A stretch of 5,520 bases of DNA from assembly GCA_009693435.1 (NCBI GenBank), contig SHXF01000171.1:1-5520 (forward strand), written 5' to 3'. This DNA comes from Betaproteobacteria bacterium (lineage in GTDB: Bacteria; Pseudomonadota; Gammaproteobacteria; Burkholderiales; SG8-39). A program made the translations under genes and the position numbers. Positions 1 through 5,322 of this stretch are shown piece after piece (position 1 is the stretch's first letter; each line of letters opens with the position of its first letter). Under the pieces are notes generated by a model that did no database searches, was not told the DNA's origin, and saw nothing but the letters and a program-made list of their open reading frames with translations.

Positions 1-34
1 GGGCTTCATGCTTAGCAAACTCAACCCACCCCAT
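1..34. repeat. Possible partial intergenic palindromic repeat at the left edge
   Basis: Read on the minus strand the segment begins GGGGTGGGTTGAG and ends GAAGCCC, with a small GCT-A-AGC palindrome inside. The pattern of GGGTT, a short purine/pyrimidine middle, then the complementary arm resembles a widespread class of short intergenic palindromes in proteobacteria (GGGTTGAGC...AACCC type). The resemblance is from memory and the copy is degenerate and cut by the window edge, so this is tentative. Confidence 0.2.
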
Positions 35-218
35 GCCGTCAACGCACCCGATACCGGGTAGCCAGCACCACATAACCCAGCGAGCCGTCAACCCGAGGGC
101 AAATCCACTACACTACAATTACAGGTTTTGAATTGAGAATTGCTGCGGAATACGCCTGGTGCGTAGCGTTTGGAGGTTATTGTGTTAAATTTCCAATGCG
201 CGGCGCTCCCGTCAAAGA
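1..218. other. Upstream non-coding region before the Rid genes
   Basis: No supportable gene is seen here. A short + strand frame is open from the left edge to a TAG at 59-61 (19 codons), too little to call a gene tail. The stretch contains ACCCG (46-50) and CGGGT (55-59) forming a 5-bp hairpin with a 4-nt loop. It also contains a 9-bp direct repeat, GCCGTCAAC, at 35-43 and 84-92. A TACAAT hexamer at 114-119 matches the -10 consensus at 5 of 6 positions but has no convincing -35 at 16-18 bp. A good Shine-Dalgarno core (GGAGG, 172-176) lies 42 bp before the first gene and is not positioned for its ATG. Confidence 0.6.
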
Positions 219-671
219 ATGGACGCGCTGGTGGCCGAAATCGAGCGCGGAGCGCGTTGCACAAACCTGAGTGGAGATTCTATTCGCGAAGTCATCACCG
301 CACCGCTGTCCGGGCTCGATCTGCGCGAGCACTATGGACATTACCAGTCGTCGGCGATCCGCGCCGGTGGGCTTATTTTCTGCTCGGGCATGATCCCGGT
401 GGACCCGCAAACCGGCGAGCGGCTGCACGGCACGCTGACCAGCGAGGCGCATGTCATTTTTGGGAACCTGAAGCTTCTGCTGGAGTCGGCGGGGTCGTCG
501 CTCGAGCGGCTGGTGCAGGTGCATGCACTGATCTATGACAGCATCGAGTACGATGTGCTGAACCGTGTTTACCGGCAGTACGTGTCAAACGGGCCGCCCG
601 CGCGCACGGTGTGGACCGCGCAGATCGAAGCCGGGTTCAAGGTGCAACTCGACGTGATAGCCGCCTCATGA
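219..671 (+). CDS. Rid family (YjgF/YER057c/UK114) protein, first of three
   Basis: This 150-residue protein has the Rid fold signature. It contains the beta-strand motif IFCSGMIPVDPQTGE (53-67), a helix with FGNLKLLLESAGSSLERLVQV (81-101), and the C-terminal PPART motif (127-131), with Arg129 at the position of the carboxylate-binding arginine of RidA. Family members are trimers that hydrolyse enamines/imines or related unstable nitrogen compounds; 2-aminomuconate deaminase is one example. The usual C-terminal glutamate is Asp145 here (KVQLDVIA), which may alter activity. The GPY motif of true RidA is replaced by GHYQ (40-43), so this is a non-RidA subgroup. The start is uncertain: an in-frame TAA at 186-188 limits extension, ATG 219 is the first ATG, and no Shine-Dalgarno precedes it. 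The ~20 N-terminal residues are longer than in the next two proteins. The substrate is unknown. Confidence 0.88.
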   Translation: MDALVAEIERGARCTNLSGDSIREVITAPLSGLDLREHYGHYQSSAIRAGGLIFCSGMIPVDPQTGERLHGTLTSEAHVIFGNLKLLLESAGSSLERLVQVHALIYDSIEYDVLNRVYRQYVSNGPPARTVWTAQIEAGFKVQLDVIAAS

Positions 672-678
672 AGTGCCC

Positions 679-684
679 GAGGGA
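679..684 (+). promoter_or_regulatory. Ribosome binding site deciding the start of the second Rid gene
   Basis: GAGGGA lies 6 nt before ATG 691. The in-frame GTG at 673 has no such site, so ATG 691 is preferred. Confidence 0.6.
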
Positions 685-690
685 CAGGCC

Positions 691-1089
691 ATGAGCTTGC
701 AGCGCGACGTGATTGCTCCGCCTCTGCCAGGGCTGGATGCCGGGCGCAGCTTCGATCAGCCGATGTCGATGGTGGTGCGGGGCGGCGATTTTCTGTTCGT
801 CTCCGGCCTGACCGCGGTCGATGCGAAGACCGGTGAGCGAACTCCAGGCACCACCATCAGCGAAACCCGTCAGATACTCACAAATCTCAAGCTGATGCTG
901 GAAGCAGCGGGTTCCTCACTCGACAAGGTGGTGAAAGTGAACGTGCTGCTGCACAGTATGCTGGAGGCGCCGAACATGAACGAGGTGTATGCCGGCTTCT
1001 TCCCCGAACCGCCCCCCGCGCGCACCGTATGCGGTGCGCGCCTGCCCGGCGGCGTGAAGGTTATGATCGAATGCACCGCACTGGCGTGA
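691..1089 (+). CDS. Rid family (YjgF/YER057c/UK114) protein, second of three
   Basis: This is a 132-residue Rid protein, about the normal length for the family (~130). ATG 691 is chosen over GTG 673 because GAGGGA sits 6 nt upstream; the GTG start would add six residues. Motifs are LFVSGLTAVDAKTGE (35-49), NLKLMLEAAGSSLDKVVKV (65-83) and PPPARTV (107-113). Arg111 matches the catalytic arginine and Glu127 (VMIECTA) is at the conserved C-terminal glutamate. The RidA-type GPY motif is absent (region SFDQPMSMVV). The gene lies 19 bp after the first Rid gene and 1 bp before the third, so co-expression is very likely. It is the member with the most complete C-terminal active-site pattern, RLPGGVKVMIE. 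Enamine/imine deaminase activity is inferred from the family; the substrate is not known. Confidence 0.9.
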   Translation: MSLQRDVIAPPLPGLDAGRSFDQPMSMVVRGGDFLFVSGLTAVDAKTGERTPGTTISETRQILTNLKLMLEAAGSSLDKVVKVNVLLHSMLEAPNMNEVYAGFFPEPPPARTVCGARLPGGVKVMIECTALA

Positions 1090-1090
1090 C

Positions 1091-1501
1091 ATGATGACAG
1101 ATAAGCTCGCACGTTCGGCCATCCAGCCGAAGAACCCGCTGCTCAATGTCTCGCGCAGCGCCAACCTGCCGCATGTACCCGGCATCCGCGCTGGCGACTA
1201 CCTGTTTCTTTCAGGGATGGGCCCGCTCGATCCGCGCACCGGCGGGCGCAGTCATGGGCCGATCGCCGAGCAAATTCGCACGACACTGAACAATATAAAG
1301 CACCTGCTGGAATCCGCCGGCTCGTCGCTGGAGCGCGTCGTGCGAGTGCATGTGGTGCTGGCGGATATCTCGCACATGGATGAGATGGACCGGGTGTATC
1401 GCGAATTCTTCCCGGTCAATCCACCGGCGCGCACTGCGTGGTCGATGCAGCTTCGCTTCGGCAACGGCTGCGAAATCGAGTGTGTGGCGCTGGTGGACTG
1501 A
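1091..1501 (+). CDS. Rid family (YjgF/YER057c/UK114) protein, third of three
   Basis: This is a 136-residue Rid protein. Recognisable parts are the strand LFLSGMGPLDPRTGG (38-52), the helix NNIKHLLESAGSSLERVVRV (67-86) and PPARTAWSM (111-119). Arg114 is the conserved arginine and Glu130 (CEIECVA) the conserved glutamate. The GPY region is ANLPHVPGI, so it too lies outside classical RidA. The first ATG (1091) is one base after the stop of the preceding gene, and no clear Shine-Dalgarno is visible, so translation is probably coupled to the upstream gene; ATG 1094 is equally possible. The three Rid proteins share the block [SA]AGSSL[ED][RK] but differ widely elsewhere, so they are old paralogues rather than a recent tandem duplication. 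A role beside its two neighbours, possibly in one complex, is inference. Confidence 0.9.
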   Translation: MMTDKLARSAIQPKNPLLNVSRSANLPHVPGIRAGDYLFLSGMGPLDPRTGGRSHGPIAEQIRTTLNNIKHLLESAGSSLERVVRVHVVLADISHMDEMDRVYREFFPVNPPARTAWSMQLRFGNGCEIECVALVD

Positions 1502-1513
1502 TTGAATTTTCAC

Positions 1514-1525
1514 GCGGTTGACCGC
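1514..1525. promoter_or_regulatory. 12-bp palindrome overlapping the candidate -35
   Basis: GCGGTTGACCGC is an inverted repeat (GCGGT, 2-nt centre, ACCGC) that covers the TTGACC hexamer. No T-tract follows, so it is not a terminator. Its position suits an operator for a regulator encoded elsewhere. This is inference from one site. Confidence 0.3.
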
Positions 1526-1546
1526 TTGCGGAGCTGCGGATACAGT
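1518..1546 (+). promoter_or_regulatory. Candidate sigma70-type promoter before the dehydrogenase gene
   Basis: TTGACC (1518-1523, 5/6 match to TTGACA) is followed after exactly 17 bp by TACAGT (1541-1546, 4/6 match to TATAAT). It lies in the 98-bp gap between the Rid block and the dehydrogenase, about 55 bp before its ATG. It is the best-spaced promoter pair seen in the window, although such matches also occur by chance. Confidence 0.4.
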
Positions 1547-1589
1547 GCCGTTTGAGGAAAGACGCCGTTTAAATCGCCGATACCCGGCC

Positions 1590-1595
1590 AGGAGA
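1590..1595 (+). promoter_or_regulatory. Ribosome binding site of the dehydrogenase gene
   Basis: AGGAGA ends 4 nt before ATG 1600 and supports this start. Confidence 0.6.
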
Positions 1596-1599
1596 CTGT

Positions 1600-2772
1600 A
1601 TGCGCGATGATGTTTTCGAATTTCCGGCGTTGGAACGGCTGGTCTACGGTAAAGCGGCTGCACCGGCACTGGTGGCCGAGGTCGAACGCATCGGTGCGCG
1701 CCGGGTGTTTCTCGTCGTCAGCGGCACCATGAATCGCACCACCGACGAGGTCGCGAAGGTGCGCGCTGCGCTCGGCGGTCGTTACGCGGGCACGTACGAC
1801 AATATTCCACCCTTCACGCCGCGTTCGGCGGTTCTGGAAGCGGCGCAGCTGGCACGTTCCAGCGGCGCCGATCTGGTGGTGACCTTCGGCGGCGGCTCGG
1901 TGACCGAAGGCGGCAAGATGGTGCGGCTGTGTCTGCAGCACGATATCACCGATGTGGACGGCTTCGACCGGTTTCGCGCCATCACCAAGCCCGACGGCAC
2001 GCGCGTAACACCCCAGTACGAGGGGCCGCGCATCGGCCAGATCGCCATACCGACCACGCTTTCGGCGGGCGAGCTCACCACCGGGGGTGGCGCCACGGAC
2101 GAGCGCGTCAAGCGCAAGTTCAGTCACGGGGGGAACCCGCAGATGATTCCGCGGACCATCATCTTCGATCCGGCGCCGACCGTGCATACGCCGCTGTGGG
2201 TGTGGCTTTCAACCGGTGTGCGCGCCATCGATCATGCAACCGAGGGCTTGTGCTCACCGCGATCCAATCCAATCAGCGACGGCATGTATCAGCACGCGTT
2301 AAAGCTGTTGGGGTCGTCGCTGCTCAAGACCAAGCGCGATCCCGCCGATCTGGATGCGCGGCTGGAGAGTTTCTACGGCATCTGGCTCGCGATTGCGGGG
2401 CGCCACGGCGGGGTGGAAATGGGCGCGAGCCATGCGATCGGTCACGCGCTCGGAGGCTCTTGCGGCGTGCCGCACGGCTACACCTCGTGCGTGATGCTGC
2501 CGCACGTGCTGCGCTACAACCGCAGCGTCAATGCCGCGCGCCAGCAGCTGGTGGCCGAAGCGCTCGGGCATCCCGGTGAAGATGCGGCCGACGTGCTGGA
2601 AAATTTCATCGGCGAGCTCGGACTGCCGCGCCGCCTGGCCGAGGTAGGTATCGGCCCGGAACAGTACTCGTCGATCGCAACCACCGCCATGCACGACAAG
2701 GCGCTGCACGCAAATCCACTCAAGATCACTTCGCCCGAGCAGGTACTGAAGATCCTGGAAGCGGCGGCCTGA
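1600..2772 (+). CDS. Iron-type alcohol dehydrogenase, maleylacetate reductase-like
   Basis: The 390-residue length fits group III (iron-containing) alcohol dehydrogenases. The N-terminal Rossmann-like half carries the nucleotide-binding loop FGGGSVTEGGK (96-106) and the PTTLSAGE segment (151-158). The C-terminal helical half carries the metal-site region: AIDHATEGL (209-217), GASHAIGHALGG (275-286, His278 and His282) and VPHGYTSCVMLPH (290-302, His292). The metal-binding Asp of typical Fe-ADHs is Arg208 here, with an Asp at 211, and maleylacetate reductases also deviate at this place. Family knowledge suggests NAD(P)H-dependent reduction of a 2-enoate or keto acid such as maleylacetate to 3-oxoadipate in the cytoplasm. 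The exact substrate is not proven, and other short-acid alcohol dehydrogenases of this fold remain possible. The start is supported by AGGAGA. The gene may have its own promoter (1518-1546) or be read through from the Rid genes. Confidence 0.82.
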   Translation: MRDDVFEFPALERLVYGKAAAPALVAEVERIGARRVFLVVSGTMNRTTDEVAKVRAALGGRYAGTYDNIPPFTPRSAVLEAAQLARSSGADLVVTFGGGSVTEGGKMVRLCLQHDITDVDGFDRFRAITKPDGTRVTPQYEGPRIGQIAIPTTLSAGELTTGGGATDERVKRKFSHGGNPQMIPRTIIFDPAPTVHTPLWVWLSTGVRAIDHATEGLCSPRSNPISDGMYQHALKLLGSSLLKTKRDPADLDARLESFYGIWLAIAGRHGGVEMGASHAIGHALGGSCGVPHGYTSCVMLPHVLRYNRSVNAARQQLVAEALGHPGEDAADVLENFIGELGLPRRLAEVGIGPEQYSSIATTAMHDKALHANPLKITSPEQVLKILEAAA

Positions 2773-2792
2773 GCGCCCGGCAAGTGATGCGC

Positions 2793-2824
2793 GCGCAATC
2801 GAGGGTGTAAGTAAGCGATTGTGC
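2793..2824. promoter_or_regulatory. 9-bp inverted repeat in the gap before the amidohydrolase
   Basis: GCGCAATCG (2793-2801) and CGATTGTGC (2816-2824) are complementary at 8 of 9 positions, the ninth being a G-T wobble, with a 14-nt spacer. The 86-bp gap (2773-2858) holds nothing else clear. The following AATATTTT (2831-2838) is too far from the stem for a standard intrinsic terminator. A regulator site or an mRNA processing hairpin is possible. Confidence 0.4.
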
Positions 2825-2843
2825 CCGATCAATATTTTGCAGC

Positions 2844-2849
2844 AAGGAG
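2844..2849 (+). promoter_or_regulatory. Ribosome binding site of the amidohydrolase gene
   Basis: AAGGAG lies 9 nt before ATG 2859. It is a strong Shine-Dalgarno that fixes the start. Confidence 0.7.
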
Positions 2850-2858
2850 CACCAACTA

Positions 2859-3899
2859 ATGAGCGATGAACTTCTACTTTCAGCGGATTCACATGTCATA
2901 GAGGATCCGCAGCTATGGAAAAAGCGGCTACCCGCTTCGTTTCAGGATCGGGCGCCCGTGTTCCCGGAGCTAAAGGTAGGCGGCCAGTTCCAGGCGCGTC
3001 CGGGTGGCCATGATCCCAAAGCAAGAGTTTTTGAAATGGCTGAGGACGGCGTCAGTGGGGAGGTCCTTTATCCCAGCTTTTGCCTCGACCTTTACGGATT
3101 GACGGACGTTGCGTTGCAGGAAGCGTGTTTTCGCGTCTACAACGATTGGATCAGCGAATATTGTGCAGCCGCACCGGATCGGCTGTTCGGGATTGGCAAT
3201 CTATCGTGCTTCAACATTCCCAATGCCGTTAAAGAACTCGAGCGTTGCAAGAAGTCTGGCCTGTGCGGTGCAATGATTTGGCAGGTTCCCCCTGACGAAT
3301 TTCCGTTTCATGGCGATCATTATGACCGTCTGTGGGCCGCGGCCCAGGAACTGGACATGCCGATCAGCTTGCATATCCTGACCGGCAAACCGTATGCCTT
3401 TCCGCGGAAGGTTACGCCACGTATTGCCCATATCTATTTCCCCTATGTCGTCAACGATAAACTGCTCTATGCTTCCAACGCACTGTCTGGCTTGATTGCC
3501 GGCGGGGCACTGGAACGCTTTCCGGGCCTGAAGATTGTTTTGGTTGAAAACGAAATCAGTTGGCTGCCGTTTGTCATATCCCAGTTTGACAAATACTGGT
3601 CCCGCGGTGGGATTCAATCCCAGATGAAATTGACTCCGGGCCAGTACTTCGACAGACAGATTTACGCCACGTTCTTTAATGATCCTCCTTCCAGGATGCT
3701 GTTGGGCAACTGGGGAACAAAGAACTGCATGTGGTCGAATGACTATCCGCACCCCAACTCTACCTGGCCCAATTCACGCGAGATCATCAAACGGGACCTT
3801 GGCCATCTTGCAGAGGACGCAAAGAAACGGCTGTTAAGTCAAAACGTTCAGGAACTTTACAAAATTTCAGCTATACCGGAACTGGCCGCCGCACGCTGA
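2859..3899 (+). CDS. Amidohydrolase-2 family metal-dependent hydrolase/decarboxylase
   Basis: This 346-residue protein matches the COG2159/PF04909 TIM-barrel family, which includes ACMSD and gamma-resorcylate-type decarboxylases as well as hydrolases. Visible active-site elements are LSADSHVIE (7-15, Asp10 and His12), PISLHIL (168-174, His172), VLVENEISWLPF (227-238, Glu230) and WSNDYPHPNSTWP (292-304, Asp295 and His298). Their spacing suits the E/D-x-H, His, Asp metal site of the decarboxylase branch. No signal peptide is seen, so it is cytoplasmic. Reaction and substrate cannot be read from the sequence; a carboxylated aromatic or a muconate-like ring-cleavage product is a reasonable guess from the neighbours. 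Base composition is lower in GC than the flanking genes (for example, 25 of 60 in the row from 3541), which suggests a separate origin. The next gene starts 22 bp downstream, probably in the same transcript. Confidence 0.82.
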   Translation: MSDELLLSADSHVIEDPQLWKKRLPASFQDRAPVFPELKVGGQFQARPGGHDPKARVFEMAEDGVSGEVLYPSFCLDLYGLTDVALQEACFRVYNDWISEYCAAAPDRLFGIGNLSCFNIPNAVKELERCKKSGLCGAMIWQVPPDEFPFHGDHYDRLWAAAQELDMPISLHILTGKPYAFPRKVTPRIAHIYFPYVVNDKLLYASNALSGLIAGGALERFPGLKIVLVENEISWLPFVISQFDKYWSRGGIQSQMKLTPGQYFDRQIYATFFNDPPSRMLLGNWGTKNCMWSNDYPHPNSTWPNSREIIKRDLGHLAEDAKKRLLSQNVQELYKISAIPELAAAR

Positions 3900-3909
3900 C
3901 TTCGAGAAT

Positions 3910-3915
3910 AAAGGA
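3910..3915 (+). promoter_or_regulatory. Ribosome binding site of the PEPM/ICL gene
   Basis: AAAGGA ends 6 nt before ATG 3922 and supports this start. Confidence 0.6.
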
Positions 3916-3921
3916 TGCTGC

Positions 3922-4779
3922 ATGTCCAAAAAAAATGAGATGTACCGGGCGCTGCTGAAGAAACCAACTATCACCCTGGCGGGCAATATTTTTGACCCGC
4001 TTTCGGCACGTATCGCCCAGATCGTCGGCTATGAGCTCCTGGTATTATCCGGCTCCGTCGGTAAGGCATCCAATCTGGCCGCGCCCGACATCGTCATCTC
4101 GACACTGCCCGATGTGCAGGACCATATCCGCCGGGTGACCCGGAACACCGACATTCCGATCATGGTGGATGCCGAGGACGGGTTCGGTAACGCGGTCAAT
4201 GTCTGGCGCTGTGTGCGCGAACTGGAGGCTGCCGATGTCTCAGCCATTGAAATCGAGGACAATGTGGTGCCTGGGCAGTTTGGCGTTAAGAACCCGGGCC
4301 TGAACCCTGTTGCGACTCAGGTCGGCAAGCTGAAGGCCGCGGTGGCCGCACGCACTGATCCCACCACGGTGATCGTCGCTCGCACCGCCGCCTGGGGCAT
4401 GGATCGCGAGCATGCTGTTGATCGTATCAAGGCGTATGCGGCGACTGGCGCTGAGGCCTTTATGCTGACCGGCGTGAAGAGCAAAGCGGACATAGAAGCC
4501 ACGCACAGAGCTGCTCCGAATATGCCCATCACAATTCTTGGCCCCCCGCCTGAGGTCAAGGACGACGCCAGGTTCTGCTCGGACAACAACCTTAAGATCA
4601 TCATGCTGGGTAACCCTACCTATCTGGTGGCGGTGAAGTCGATCCATGACACGCTGAAATTCCTCAAGGAGGGCGGCGATGCCGCCCAGCTGAAGGCAAA
4701 GCAGGCCGATCCTGAGCTGGCCCGCCAGATCATCCGCATCGATGAATTCGAGAAATGGCAAAAAGAGTACCTGAAGTAG
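3922..4779 (+). CDS. PEP mutase/isocitrate lyase superfamily enzyme, oxaloacetate decarboxylase-like branch
   Basis: This 285-residue alpha/beta-barrel enzyme has the superfamily landmarks FDPLSARIA (24-32), SGSVGKAS (43-50), LAAPD (52-56), VDAEDGFGN (82-90), AIEIEDN (108-114) and VARTAAWGMD (152-161). Asp83, Glu85 and Glu112 are the likely Mg2+ ligands; Arg154 matches the conserved substrate-binding arginine. There is no KKCGH/KRCGH loop (GQFG instead, 118-121), so it is not an isocitrate or methylisocitrate lyase. The general pattern, with GN..NV.R.V.ELE and IED...P.QFG.K, is like the PA4872-type oxaloacetate decarboxylase as I remember it. However, the Tyr and His regarded as typical of that enzyme align with Leu206 and Asn231, so the substrate may differ. 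Lyase or decarboxylase action on a C4-C6 oxo or hydroxy dicarboxylate is the best guess. It probably belongs to the same operon as the amidohydrolase, 22 bp upstream. Confidence 0.85.
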   Translation: MSKKNEMYRALLKKPTITLAGNIFDPLSARIAQIVGYELLVLSGSVGKASNLAAPDIVISTLPDVQDHIRRVTRNTDIPIMVDAEDGFGNAVNVWRCVRELEAADVSAIEIEDNVVPGQFGVKNPGLNPVATQVGKLKAAVAARTDPTTVIVARTAAWGMDREHAVDRIKAYAATGAEAFMLTGVKSKADIEATHRAAPNMPITILGPPPEVKDDARFCSDNNLKIIMLGNPTYLVAVKSIHDTLKFLKEGGDAAQLKAKQADPELARQIIRIDEFEKWQKEYLK

Positions 4780-4789
4780 GGCAGCTGCC
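4780..4789. repeat. 10-bp perfect palindrome before the binding-protein remnant
   Basis: GGCAGCTGCC overlaps the end of the preceding stop codon region and lies 3 bp before ATG 4793. It could mask translation initiation of the downstream frame by folding in mRNA, but a palindrome this short may be chance. Confidence 0.25.
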
Positions 4790-4792
4790 TAA

Positions 4793-5194
4793 ATGACCAA
4801 GCCCTTGCGGCTGGCGATGGGTGGCATGCTGTTGCTTGCACCCGTGATCCCCTATGGCCAAGGCTACCCGTCCAAACCGATTCGCATCGTCGTCCCGTTC
4901 GCTCCCAGTGGAAACATCGACATCACGGCGCGGGTCATCGCGCCTGGACTGACGGAAGTTCTGGGGCAGCCCGTGATCGTCGAAAACCGTGGCGGCGCGG
5001 GAGGCAGAATCGGTTCCACGCAGGTCGCCAAATCACCGCCCGACGGTTACACGCTCCTCCTCGGCGCGCCCGGCACCCTCGTGGCCCAGCCGGTGTTTCA
5101 CGACGAATGCGTTGCGCGATTTGATGACGCCGCCGGAGCCGAAGCGGGGCATTGGTTTTATGACACGCTTGGAGACGTAGCCGCAGCGCCATAG
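4793..5194 (+). pseudogene. Truncated TctC/Bug-type tricarboxylate transporter binding protein
   Basis: The first ~104 residues are a clear Bug/TctC N-terminus. There is a signal peptide (basic start MTKPLR, hydrophobic 8-20, probable cleavage near GQG-YPSKP) and then YPSKPIRIVVPFAPSG (25-40). These are followed by ARVIAPGLTEVLGQPVIVENR (46-66), GAGG.IG..QVAKSPPDGYTLLLG (68-91) and GTLVAQPVFHD (94-104). Members of this family are periplasmic, about 300-330 residues long, and bind carboxylates for tripartite tricarboxylate transporters. Here homology ends near 5104 and 29 unrelated codons follow to a TAG at 5192-5194. No other frame resumes the family sequence, so this looks like a recombination or insertion breakpoint rather than a point frameshift. 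Two of three protein domains' worth of sequence is missing, so ligand binding is not expected. No TctA/TctB genes are in the window. The Shine-Dalgarno is weak (AGGG, about 11 nt upstream). Confidence 0.8.
5103..5180 (+). other. Unassigned coding-like fragment after the breakpoint
   Basis: In the frame one base from the binding-protein remnant, the codons from 5103 read TTNALRDLM and then TPPEPKRGIGFMTRLET to a TAG at 5178-5180. This reads like the C-terminal tail of some other protein, possibly brought in by the event that cut the Bug gene. I do not recognise the family and it has no start of its own. Confidence 0.2.
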
Positions 5195-5231
5195 CGTCCG
5201 CAACTGACAGCGGCTGAAATGACTACGCCTG

Positions 5232-5276
5232 CGATAGCGGGCGTGGGTGGGAATTTCTTTTTTTCTTTAGCGGCTA
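5232..5276 (+). repeat. Imperfect direct repeat, copy 1
   Basis: The copy starts CGAT, then GGGCGTGGGTGGG at 5239-5251, a T-rich middle, and CTTTAGCGGCTA at the end. It matches copy 2 at 5323-5365 in order and spacing of all blocks, with 2 nt more in the middle. The end AGCGGCT (5269-5275) can pair with GGCTGCT (5283-5289), with two G-T wobbles. Confidence 0.55.
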
Positions 5277-5322
5277 TGAATGGGCTGCTACGCAAATCAA
5301 TTCGACTCTGGTACCTTGGGTT

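Noticed and set aside
1..34. Start of a divergent minus-strand gene at ATG 34-32
   Set aside because: Only 11 codons fall in the window, with no Shine-Dalgarno and no recognisable sequence.
170..538. TTG-started + strand frame of 122 codons overlapping the first Rid gene
   Set aside because: Its product is arginine/alanine-rich and resembles no family, while the overlapping frame encodes a clear Rid protein. It is an out-of-frame shadow.
1510..2187. Long minus-strand open frame of 225 codons
   Set aside because: It lies antisense to the well-supported dehydrogenase, has no recognisable motifs, and is typical of spurious frames in GC-rich DNA. Other minus-strand frames under the genes were rejected for the same reason.
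1929..2579. Second + strand frame of 216 codons inside the dehydrogenase gene
   Set aside because: It is a +1 frame shadow with an Arg/Ala/His-rich composition and no domain pattern.
3922..4779. Isocitrate lyase or methylisocitrate lyase
   Set aside because: The catalytic KKCGH/KRCGH loop is absent, and the length and motif pattern fit the decarboxylase/mutase branch instead.
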